A DNA stretch of 6,560 bases from NCBI GenBank assembly GCA_945885485.1, contig CAMCYT010000144.1, positions 1 through 6,560 on the forward strand. Direction: 5' to 3'. Source of the DNA: Prosthecobacter debontii. GTDB taxonomy: Bacteria > Verrucomicrobiota > Verrucomicrobiia > Verrucomicrobiales > Akkermansiaceae. Under the pieces are notes generated by a model, which searched no databases, had not been told where the DNA came from, and saw only the letters and a program-made list of their open reading frames with translations. Positions 1 through 5,598 of the stretch are shown one piece after another. Position 1 is the stretch's first letter. The number at the start of each line of letters is the position of its first letter. A program made the translations under genes and the position numbers.

Positions 1-56
1 GGCAACTTTACCACGACGCTTTTCCAAGACCTGAACGTCACTGACACCCTCACCAT
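1..56 (+). repeat. 56-bp exact direct repeat, copy 1
   Basis: These 56 bases are identical to 415-470 and lie in the same reading frame, 414 bp (138 codons) apart. They encode GNFTTTLFQDLNVTDTLTI. The copy touches the window edge, so the repeat may extend further left. Beyond it, the two copies keep only protein-level similarity (GAI.G.G, LNV, LNG). Confidence 0.95.
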
Positions 57-1815
57 TCAAAACACCGGCGCCATCATCGGTTTCGGTGAAACGTGGAACC
101 TCAACGTCAGCGGCGATGTCTTCAATGCCGACACCAACTTCGGCATGGCCGACGCATTACTCACGCTGAACGGTGCCACCGACCAAACCCTCAGCGGCAC
201 TGGCATCTTGGGCAACCTGAACATCGCCAAGTCCGGCGGTGACGTCATCTTGGCCAACGATTTCAACCTCGGCGGCAGCGGCGGCAGTGGCGTCGGCGGC
301 AGACTCACCGGCACCGGCACCATCCGCGGCGCGTCTGGATCCGAGAAGATCATCATCATCGACAACTACGCCATCAACTTCGGCGGCACCATCGAGAGAC
401 TGGAAATCAATCAGGGCAACTTTACCACGACGCTTTTCCAAGACCTGAACGTCACTGACACCCTCACCATCCAGAGCTCAGGGGCCATCAACGGATCTGG
501 CGGACGCCGCATTCTGAACGTCTTAGAAAATTTCGTTCGCAACGACAGTTCCGTCGCTATGTCCGACGTGACTATTCTCCTCAATGGCGTGGACGTGAAC
601 AACAACCCCGCAACTGTCACCGAAACTGTCAATACCCTGAACGTCATTCCTGTTCCGACCGCTCCCACGCGTGGCGGAGTTGATGGCACGCCGACTTTTC
701 CAGCGGCCACGAACAATTTCAGCAGTGCAAATGGCGGAACCTCCGAAACCACGTCTAGCTTCAGCATCGGCGCGGTGCAACTCATCGCCCAGAATACCTC
801 CCAGACGCCGGCCCCAGCCCCAGCCCCAGCCCCAGATCCAGCCCCAGATCCAGCTTCGACTCCGCCTGCCGGGGGCGGACTTTTTTCCAGCACCAACGCC
901 TCGGTCGGCCCAGCGACGACTGTGACCGCTCCGGCCACAGGCTCCGCGCCCACGGGACCTGCCAGTATCGGTGGAGGCCCTCCCGCCTCTCCCGAGACAC
1001 AGACCAATATCATTCAAAGCACAAATGCCCAATCCCAGATAGAGCTTATTTCATCGCTTGGGCTTCCACCGGTGGCGAATGTCAATAGTGACGAAGGTTC
1101 CTTGGCCATTGGGCTTGGAGGCGCGGCTCCGACTCCCCAAACTCAGGCCTCTCTTGGCACAGCCACTAGTGATACGGCCTTTACGGAGTTGGCCTTGGCC
1201 GCCGGATTTAACCCCGCAGTCAGCGTTCAAATTACTAATGGCCCCAGTGCTATGGAGCCGCAGGCGCCTCCTCCGACGCCGAGAACTCGCCAAGTGTTGA
1301 ATGAAGCCATCAACCCTGCAACCGCGCAGGGCCTCAGCTTAGCCCTTGGCGGCGATGGCACAGCGCCCGCCTCGGCGGGCGATGGCCCGGCCTCCGTGGG
1401 AATCGCCGGTTCACCACCCCGGGCAGAGACCAACTCAGCCTTGCAGTCCAACATCAGTTCCGGTTCGGCTTCCGAATTGTTCCTGTCCCTCGGCGGTAAC
1501 GGGGAAACTAGGGCCGTTCCCGAAGGTGGTACCTTGACTCTCGATGCCAGCGGCACACCTCCCAGTGATGAGACAACTCAGAACCTTCAGACCGCAACGG
1601 GCGCTCAGCTAGAATCCGAGCTTTTCCAGTCCATGGGATTTCCTGCGCAAGGCACCGTCGGGCCTACGGATGGTCCTCTATCCGCCGACTTTAGTGGCAC
1701 GAAACCGTCTCCAGAGACGGAAAATTTCCTAGAGAATAGCACGAATAAGGAAACCTTTGATGAGCTGTTCGAAACCGTCAATAAAGAGTCTTTGGCTCCG
1801 ATTACCAATCCATAA
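1..1815 (+). CDS. Two-partner-secretion exoprotein (TpsA-type), 5' end outside window
   Basis: The frame is open from the first base to TAA at 1813-1815, giving 604 visible codons. The true start, signal peptide and any TPS secretion domain lie upstream. The ATG at 145 is internal, because the preceding codons continue the same beta-helix-like sequence. Seen in order: residues 1-about 215 are rich in Gly, Asn and Thr with alternating hydrophobic residues (LTLNGATDQTLSGTG, LGNLNIAKSGGDVIL), typical of extracellular beta-helix repeats. Residues about 216-270 are low-complexity. Residues 271-284 are an Ala-Pro/Asp-Pro linker. Residues 319-604 are six 48-residue repeats. There is no C-terminal beta-barrel and no terminal Phe, so it is not a classical autotransporter; the TpsB-like gene downstream is the likely exporter. 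Role inferred: secreted or surface-attached adhesin-like protein. The substrate or target cannot be told. Confident as a coding region and as an exoprotein, less so as a TpsA. Confidence 0.85.
   Translation, partial: GNFTTTLFQDLNVTDTLTIQNTGAIIGFGETWNLNVSGDVFNADTNFGMADALLTLNGATDQTLSGTGILGNLNIAKSGGDVILANDFNLGGSGGSGVGGRLTGTGTIRGASGSEKIIIIDNYAINFGGTIERLEINQGNFTTTLFQDLNVTDTLTIQSSGAINGSGGRRILNVLENFVRNDSSVAMSDVTILLNGVDVNNNPATVTETVNTLNVIPVPTAPTRGGVDGTPTFPAATNNFSSANGGTSETTSSFSIGAVQLIAQNTSQTPAPAPAPAPDPAPDPASTPPAGGGLFSSTNASVGPATTVTAPATGSAPTGPASIGGGPPASPETQTNIIQSTNAQSQIELISSLGLPPVANVNSDEGSLAIGLGGAAPTPQTQASLGTATSDTAFTELALAAGFNPAVSVQITNGPSAMEPQAPPPTPRTRQVLNEAINPATAQGLSLALGGDGTAPASAGDGPASVGIAGSPPRAETNSALQSNISSGSASELFLSLGGNGETRAVPEGGTLTLDASGTPPSDETTQNLQTATGAQLESELFQSMGFPAQGTVGPTDGPLSADFSGTKPSPETENFLENSTNKETFDELFETVNKESLAPITNP
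415..470 (+). repeat. 56-bp exact direct repeat, copy 2
   Basis: Second copy of the sequence at 1-56. It is followed by a diverged continuation (SSGAINGSGG against NTGAIIGFGE in copy 1). This suggests a beta-helix module of about 138 residues, repeated at least twice, with its last copy degenerate. Confidence 0.95.
811..852 (+). repeat. Hexanucleotide tandem repeat coding for an Ala-Pro linker
   Basis: Four perfect GCCCCA units (811-834) are followed by GATCCA, GCCCCA and GATCCA. They encode (Ala-Pro)4-Asp-Pro-Ala-Pro-Asp-Pro. The 6-bp unit preserves frame whatever the copy number. The stretch forms an extended, proline-rich hinge between the beta-helix part and the C-terminal repeats of the exoprotein. 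Confidence 0.9.
955..1812 (+). repeat. Six tandem 48-residue C-terminal repeats of the exoprotein
   Basis: Copies start at 955, 1096, 1240, 1384, 1528 and 1672. The first and last have 47 residues, the other four 48. In repeat numbering: Gly1 in all six; a Pro-rich stretch around 10-14; Thr16 in all six, preceded by Glu in four; a hydrophobic residue at 20 (mostly Leu); Leu32 in all, preceded by Glu in five; Gly37 in five. One gap is needed in copy 1. A readable consensus is G-P-(x)8-P-P-S-x-E-T-(x)3-L ending in E-L-F-x-S-x-G. DNA identity between copies is low, so this is an old protein repeat rather than a recent tandem duplication. The last copy is more charged and ends at the stop codon. 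The stretch 877-954 (GLFSS onward) may be the second half of a seventh, degenerate copy. I do not recognise the family; a surface-retention or binding role is only a guess. Confidence 0.85.
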
Positions 1816-2175
1816 TAATCCTGACGTATCCGGAAAATTTTACTGATATGAACGAGCTATGGCAGAAAAAAAACCACCTCTGGGCAGACTCGATTTTGCT
1901 GGGATGGTCGATGAAACGTATGCCGCCGAGCCGACAAGCCGCCTTGGGTCTTCGCCAGGCTCTCGGAGCAGTTAATCAGTTAGACTTTAGCAGAATCGAT
2001 CGGACTCCAGCGCACTTCCAGCGCCGCAGCCTTTTACTGTCTCCTGTCACTCGACTTCGGAATCGTGCCCGATCTCCCCACCTCGCAGACTTTGGGAGTC
2101 AAGATTTCTTTAGAGACCAAGAGGGAACGCGCCGGATCGCTCGATGGAATTCAAACACACACGCCTCACTAAACC
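1816..2175. other. 360-bp intergenic gap between exoprotein and transporter genes
   Basis: No convincing gene, promoter consensus, terminator with a T-run, or RNA gene is visible here. It contains one protein-like short ORF (1859-1975, listed separately) and a longer poor ORF (1848-2189, rejected). A weak GACT/AGTC hairpin lies near 2088-2100. The gap is long for a TPS pair and could hold a promoter for the transporter gene that does not match sigma-70 consensus. Confidence 0.6.
1859..1975 (+). CDS. Possible small ORF of 38 residues, doubtful
   Basis: ATG at 1859 to TAA at 1973-1975, beginning MAEKKPPLGRLDFAGMVDET and ending with a Ser/Arg/Gly-rich tail. An in-frame TGA at 1844-1846 limits it upstream. 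The first 24 residues have a protein-like mix of charged and hydrophobic residues, unlike the Arg/Ser-rich reading of the overlapping frame. Against it: there is no ribosome binding site at proper spacing (GAG lies only two bases before the ATG), and it is short enough to arise by chance. It is not a frame continuation of the exoprotein, which ends in two consecutive TAA codons. No family recognised. Confidence 0.15.
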   Translation: MAEKKPPLGRLDFAGMVDETYAAEPTSRLGSSPGSRSS

Positions 2176-3960
2176 ATGCTGCAAAATAAATACTGGAAGA
2201 GAAAACTACCCGAAGAGTTCTGGGTTTTGGTATTTTTACCACTGATCGGGTTTTATAGCCTCTTGGTAGCTGCACCCGACCCCAAGGGTGATCTCATGGA
2301 TAAAGTAGGGTCCCAGCGCGAGGAAGCACTTCCTTCCGCCAAACCCCGTGAGGGCGGCGATAAGTTTCCCAAGGTCGAAAAGGATACCCATGCGGACGAT
2401 TCGTCTCTCGGTGTAAATTTGGCGGTCATCCGGCTCATGGCTAATCAGAATCAGGTCGACTTGGAGGCCACCTTTCGAATTGACGCCCCCGTGATGGTCG
2501 GTCCCAACTTGGATCTGCCCAAAGGTTTGGCCGCGGGTCTGAAGTCGGCCTATCTGGGCAAGCCTGTTTCCGCGTCCGTGTTGGAAGGCGTCATAAAGGA
2601 TATCATCAATGCCTACCGCACCACCGACTACCCGCTCGTCGACGTCTATCTGCCGGAGCAAAACATAACGGGCGGGAAACTTCAGATCGTCATCCGCGAG
2701 GCAGTTCTCGGGGAGGTGACCGTGGAAGGAGCCAAGCATTCCAAACCTGAATATCTCCTGAAGCAAATCCGCGCTCGGAAAGGTGAACCCATCAACAGCT
2801 CCGTCATTGAGAGCGATATTAACTGGATCAACACCAACCTTAGCCGCCGCGTGGATCTGGTTTATGAGCGGGGAACGGACGATGGCACCAGCGACGTTAT
2901 CTTGAAGGTTGACGACCTATATAGCTTTGGCGCCTACACCAGCTTTGGAAACACCGGCGTGGCCGCCACCGGACTAGAGGAATGGGCAGTCGGCTTCAAC
3001 TTGCCAAACGTCCTCGATACCGAGCAGAGCTTCGGCTACAACTTCGGTTCGGACTATGATTTCGACAATCTGCGCGCCCATTCCATCGTCTATGAAATTC
3101 CCTTCGCTTGGCGGCACAGACTCCAGTTTATCGGCGCCTACGTCCTAAGCAACACGGCCGATGCCAGCGGTCCGGATGTGGAGGGTGAAAGTATCCAGAC
3201 CTCCATCGACTACAAGATGTATCCACCCAAGCTCTTAGGGAAGCACCGCCAGAACCTTTCTCTAGGCTGGGACTTCAAGAGAACCAACACGGATATCCTG
3301 TTCGGCGGCAACAGCGTCTCCGCCACTACCGCCGAAGTCTTTCAGTTCCGTATCGACTACGATGTCACCCTCGCTGACGATCACGGCTACACCCGTTTCG
3401 ATGCTGGGCTCGCCTACAGCCCCGGAGACATCACCGAAGGGAACAACGACACCGACTTTAATGTCCTCCGGGCCGGTTCCACGGCGCGCTACCACTACTT
3501 CACCGGCGGGCTAGAACGTTACGTCAAGCTGCCGGCCGAGTTTGCCCTCGTCCTCCGCGCCAACGGGCAGATCGCGGACGACCGGCTTATTTCCACGGAG
3601 CAGATCCTCGCCGGCGGCTATCGTAGCGTCCGGGGTCTGGACGAAAATGTGGCACGGGGTGACTCAGGCTGGATGGGCAGTGTGGAACTGCACGCCCCTC
3701 CCTTTTCCATCTCGAAAATGGAGGGCGAAAAGTTCGACCAAAACAGTCTCTACGGATTCTACGACTTTGCCCAGCTCTACAGCAGCGGCGCGGTCGCTGG
3801 TGAACCCGATCAAAGTTTGCAAACGCTCGGGCTTGGTCTCAACTGCCGGTACGGTGAACACGCCAGCTTGCGGACTAGTTACGGCTGGGTCATGGATAGT
3901 AGCGGCGTGAACGGTCTAGGGAGCGGAAAGCTTCATTTTGGTGTAACTGTTAGTTTCTAA
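2176..3960 (+). CDS. TpsB outer-membrane transporter (FhaC/ShlB/HecB family)
   Basis: 594 residues, complete. Members of this family thread a partner exoprotein across the outer membrane through a 16-strand beta-barrel, with periplasmic POTRA domains binding the cargo; the partner here is presumably the gene ending at 1815. Seen: an N-terminal signal peptide (basic KYWKRK at residues 5-10, hydrophobic core 15-31, then AAP); a hydrophilic stretch to about 85; a first POTRA-like region at about 100-175 (SASVLEGVIKDIINAYRTTDYPLVDVYLPEQ region); a second at about 176-248 (LGEVTVEGAKHSKPEYLLKQI onward); and a barrel from about 250. The conserved VRG of the loop that plugs the barrel is at 485-487 in GGYRSVRGLDEN, and the last residue is Phe, as usual for outer-membrane barrels. 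ATG 2176 is the only sensible start: an in-frame TAA lies at 2170-2172, and the next Met would remove the signal peptide. No Shine-Dalgarno sequence precedes it. Length fits the family (about 550-600). Confidence 0.92.
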   Translation: MLQNKYWKRKLPEEFWVLVFLPLIGFYSLLVAAPDPKGDLMDKVGSQREEALPSAKPREGGDKFPKVEKDTHADDSSLGVNLAVIRLMANQNQVDLEATFRIDAPVMVGPNLDLPKGLAAGLKSAYLGKPVSASVLEGVIKDIINAYRTTDYPLVDVYLPEQNITGGKLQIVIREAVLGEVTVEGAKHSKPEYLLKQIRARKGEPINSSVIESDINWINTNLSRRVDLVYERGTDDGTSDVILKVDDLYSFGAYTSFGNTGVAATGLEEWAVGFNLPNVLDTEQSFGYNFGSDYDFDNLRAHSIVYEIPFAWRHRLQFIGAYVLSNTADASGPDVEGESIQTSIDYKMYPPKLLGKHRQNLSLGWDFKRTNTDILFGGNSVSATTAEVFQFRIDYDVTLADDHGYTRFDAGLAYSPGDITEGNNDTDFNVLRAGSTARYHYFTGGLERYVKLPAEFALVLRANGQIADDRLISTEQILAGGYRSVRGLDENVARGDSGWMGSVELHAPPFSISKMEGEKFDQNSLYGFYDFAQLYSSGAVAGEPDQSLQTLGLGLNCRYGEHASLRTSYGWVMDSSGVNGLGSGKLHFGVTVSF

Positions 3961-3989
3961 CAGTCTAGTTTCAGCTCTCACTCGCAAAT

Positions 3990-4022
3990 CTTTGGTGTAG
4001 ACCCAAACTTTGGTGTAGACCC
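3990..4022. repeat. 15-bp direct repeat pair beside tRNA-Phe
   Basis: CTTTGGTGTAGACCC occurs at 3990-4004 and exactly again at 4008-4022, separated by AAA. The second copy ends six bases before the encoded CCA end of the tRNA gene. Between the copies, CCAAACTTTGG (4003-4013) is a perfect short palindrome, and TTTGG/CCAAA (3991-4007) can form a 5-bp stem. There is no T-run, so it does not look like an intrinsic terminator for either convergent unit. Function unknown. Confidence 0.85.
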
Positions 4023-4028
4023 GAAGAA

Positions 4029-4104
4029 TGGTGGCCCGAGCCGGATTCGAACCAGCGACACGCGAATTTTCAATCCGCTGCTCTACCAACTGAGCTATCG
4101 GGCC
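4029..4104 (-). tRNA. tRNA-Phe (anticodon GAA)
   Basis: Reading the minus strand, a 76-nt cloverleaf folds fully. The acceptor stem is GGCCCGA with TCGGGCC. The D arm is GCTC-AGTTGGTA-GAGC. The anticodon stem is GCGGA with TTCGC (one G-T pair) around loop TTGAAAA, which gives anticodon GAA. The variable loop is GTGTC. The T arm is GCTGG-TTCGAAT-CCGGC. The discriminator is A and the 3' CCA is encoded (4029-4031). It decodes UUC/UUU. It lies downstream of ubiE on the same strand and converges on the transporter gene. Confidence 0.97.
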
Positions 4105-4111
4105 TCACAAC

Positions 4112-4140
4112 ATCCTTGCGGGCGGGGCGCGAGTAAGGAT
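4112..4140. repeat. Inverted repeat in the tRNA-Phe leader
   Basis: ATCCTT (4112-4117) and AAGGAT (4135-4140) are perfect 6-bp inverted arms around a very GC-rich 17-base centre. On the minus strand this stem would form in the leader RNA between the proposed promoter and the 5' end of tRNA-Phe. It has no T-run. It could influence 5' processing or be chance. Confidence 0.35.
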
Positions 4141-4167
4141 TCCCCGCTGTCTTTTGACAACCCAAAA

Positions 4168-4196
4168 ATTATCCGCGGGAGAAATATATTATTCAA
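4168..4196 (-). promoter_or_regulatory. Sigma-70-like promoter for tRNA-Phe
   Basis: On the minus strand, TTGAAT (4191-4196) and GATAAT (4168-4173) are separated by exactly 17 bases, a close match to TTGACA-N17-TATAAT. Transcription would start near 4160 and run through a leader of about 55 nt into tRNA-Phe. The promoter lies just after the ubiE stop codon, so the tRNA can be expressed independently of the trpB-msrA-ubiE cluster. Confidence 0.6.
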
Positions 4197-4204
4197 TGAA
4201 GAAA

Positions 4205-4882
4205 TCAGCCCTCCCTGACCGCTTCGTAAACACTCACCACCCCGAAAGTCATAGGCTTTGCGGTCGCCTCGCCGAAGCCCGTTTTCTCCAACAACGCGAT
4301 CATTGCCGCGCCTGACGGAAATTGCTCGATCGAGCCACCAAGATACTCGTAGGCGTCTTTTTGTTTTGTAAGTAACCCGGCCAGTTTAGGTAGGATATAG
4401 TGCAGATAAAAGCGATACGGCACGCACAACACGCCTTTGGGCAATGAGAAATCTAGAATAAATAAGCTTCCACCCGCCTTGAGCACGCGGCGCATTTCTT
4501 TTAGCGCGCGCTCGTAATCCCCCATATTACGCAAACCGAAGGCCACCGTTACGACATCAAATTCACCGTCGGGAAACGGCAACTCCAGCGCATCCGCCAC
4601 CAAGGTTTGGCGCACTCCACGGCTCGAAGCAAGCTCAAGCATTTCCGCGCAGAAATCCGTTGCGATCACTTTCGTTTGCGGCATCGCAACCTGAACACTC
4701 AACGCAAGATCACCCGTTCCACTCGCCACATCGAGCAACTTTGCGGGATTAAGCCGTTTGATCCGCCCCGTCACCACCTTCCTCCACCACACATCCATGC
4801 CCATGGAAAGCACATGATTGGTCATCACATAGCGATCGGCAATACGCGCGAAGGCTTCTTTCACATAAATTGGATCAGGCAT
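4205..4882 (-). CDS. ubiE: Quinone C-methyltransferase UbiE/MenG
   Basis: 225 residues, complete. The family methylates demethylmenaquinone to menaquinone, and in ubiquinone producers also 2-polyprenyl-6-methoxy-1,4-benzoquinol, using S-adenosylmethionine. It acts in the cytoplasm or at the inner face of the membrane. Seen: a Rossmann methyltransferase with motif I LLDVASGTGDLAL at 49-61; an acidic motif II residue Asp76 in IATDF; the family-typical stretch DALELPFPDGEFDVVTVAFG followed by LRNM at 97-120; and RRVLKAGG at 131-138, close to the UbiE signature (Ala replaces the usual Pro). The N-terminal YVMTNHVLSMGMDVWW matches the first UbiE signature loosely. The C-terminal GGSIEQFPSGAAMIALLEKTGF and VVSVYEAVR are also typical. 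Which quinone is made cannot be told from this gene alone. The ATG is 9 bases after the msrA stop, with only a weak purine-rich stretch before it, so translation is probably coupled to msrA. Confidence 0.93.
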   Translation of the reverse strand: MPDPIYVKEAFARIADRYVMTNHVLSMGMDVWWRKVVTGRIKRLNPAKLLDVASGTGDLALSVQVAMPQTKVIATDFCAEMLELASSRGVRQTLVADALELPFPDGEFDVVTVAFGLRNMGDYERALKEMRRVLKAGGSLFILDFSLPKGVLCVPYRFYLHYILPKLAGLLTKQKDAYEYLGGSIEQFPSGAAMIALLEKTGFGEATAKPMTFGVVSVYEAVREG

Positions 4883-4891
4883 CTGGTATCT

Positions 4892-5560
4892 TCAATCTTT
4901 CTTCAAAACCTCAGGCAGCTTCTCTTGAAATTTCTTTAACCGCGGAATCGATACTTTCTGGACGTATCCGTTCTCCGGATTGTTTTTTTCAAAATCCTGA
5001 TGATGCGCCTCCGCTACCCAGAATTTCTGAAACGGATAAACTTCAGCGGCTACTTCTTTCGGAGCGATCTTCGTATTCATCGCCGCGATTTTCTCATCGA
5101 TGATCTTTTTCTGCTCTTCGTTCTGATAGAAAATGATTGAGCGATATTGCGAACCTCTATCCACACCTTGACCGTTGACCTGGGTCACGTCCTGTGAAGC
5201 GAAATACACATCTATTAAAGTCGCGAAACTCACCACTTTCGGATCATAAATCACTTCAATCGCCTCGGCGTGTCCAGTGGTTCCGGTGCTGGTCGACTCA
5301 TAAGTCGGGTTCTCGGTGTGACCACCGGAATAACCGGAAATCGCTTCTTTCACGCCTTTCACACTCTCATAACTCGCTTCCACGCACCAAAAACATCCAC
5401 TCGCGAAATACGCTTTCGCCATGCCTTTTTCTAACGGAACTTCAACCGGTTTGTTTTGCTGGGCTTTTGCCTGATTAGTGCGATCTATTTTTTCTTGGCT
5501 GCAACCCGTCGAAATAAACAACGCAGAGAAAATAGAGGTGAGAAGAAATAGTTTTTTCAT
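4892..5560 (-). CDS. msrA: Peptide methionine-S-sulfoxide reductase MsrA, predicted lipoprotein
   Basis: 222 residues from the chosen ATG. MsrA reduces the S-epimer of methionine sulfoxide in proteins and free methionine, repairing oxidative damage. Seen: GCFWC at 55-59 with catalytic Cys56. Glu99 (GHAEAIEV), Asp134 and Tyr139 (VDRGSQYRS) correspond to E. coli Cys51, Glu94, Asp129 and Tyr134 with one constant offset. The usual HHQDFEKNNP is also present. The N terminus MKKLFLLTSIFSALFISTGC looks like a lipoprotein signal with acylated Cys20, followed by a hydrophilic tether to about residue 45, so the enzyme probably works in the periplasm on a membrane anchor. The lipobox is imperfect (Ser at -3). 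A TTG at 5594-5596 could extend the frame by 12 residues but would place polar residues ahead of a perfect signal sequence, so I chose ATG 5560. Where many MsrA proteins have a C-terminal resolving Cys (GYC), this one has GYV. It lies 38 bases after trpB. Confidence 0.93.
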   Translation of the reverse strand: MKKLFLLTSIFSALFISTGCSQEKIDRTNQAKAQQNKPVEVPLEKGMAKAYFASGCFWCVEASYESVKGVKEAISGYSGGHTENPTYESTSTGTTGHAEAIEVIYDPKVVSFATLIDVYFASQDVTQVNGQGVDRGSQYRSIIFYQNEEQKKIIDEKIAAMNTKIAPKEVAAEVYPFQKFWVAEAHHQDFEKNNPENGYVQKVSIPRLKKFQEKLPEVLKKD

Positions 5561-5598
5561 GGCGATTGGTTCTGGTTGAGAGCAATGACGGCGCAAAT

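Noticed and set aside
411..1032. Long minus-strand frames (169-200 codons) opposite the exoprotein gene
   Set aside because: They are complements of GC-rich, repeat-containing coding sequence. Their products mirror the Ala-Pro tract as Gly/Ala or Gly/Trp runs and match no known domain.
955..1812. CRISPR-like array suggested by regular spacing of about 144 bp
   Set aside because: The repeat exists only at protein level in an open coding frame. DNA copies are not conserved and there are no short palindromic repeats or cas genes.
1848..2189. 113-codon ORF in the gap on the + strand, overlapping the start of the transporter gene
   Set aside because: The product is Arg/Ser-rich with no recognisable domain, the ATG has no ribosome binding site, and the frame overlaps the transporter start by 14 bases. 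Most likely a chance open frame, though it may be a remnant.
3991..4007. TTTGG/CCAAA stem as an intrinsic terminator
   Set aside because: Only 5 bp with a 7-base loop and no T-run on either strand.
4154..4159. Perfect TTGACA on the + strand as a rightward promoter
   Set aside because: There is no -10 element at 16-18 bases (GGGAGA at 17), and no + strand gene follows. On the minus strand the TTGAAT-N17-GATAAT pair is better.
5561..5596. Upstream TTG start adding 12 residues to msrA
   Set aside because: It would put a polar stretch ahead of a well-formed signal sequence starting MKKLFLL; the ATG at 5560 is preferred.
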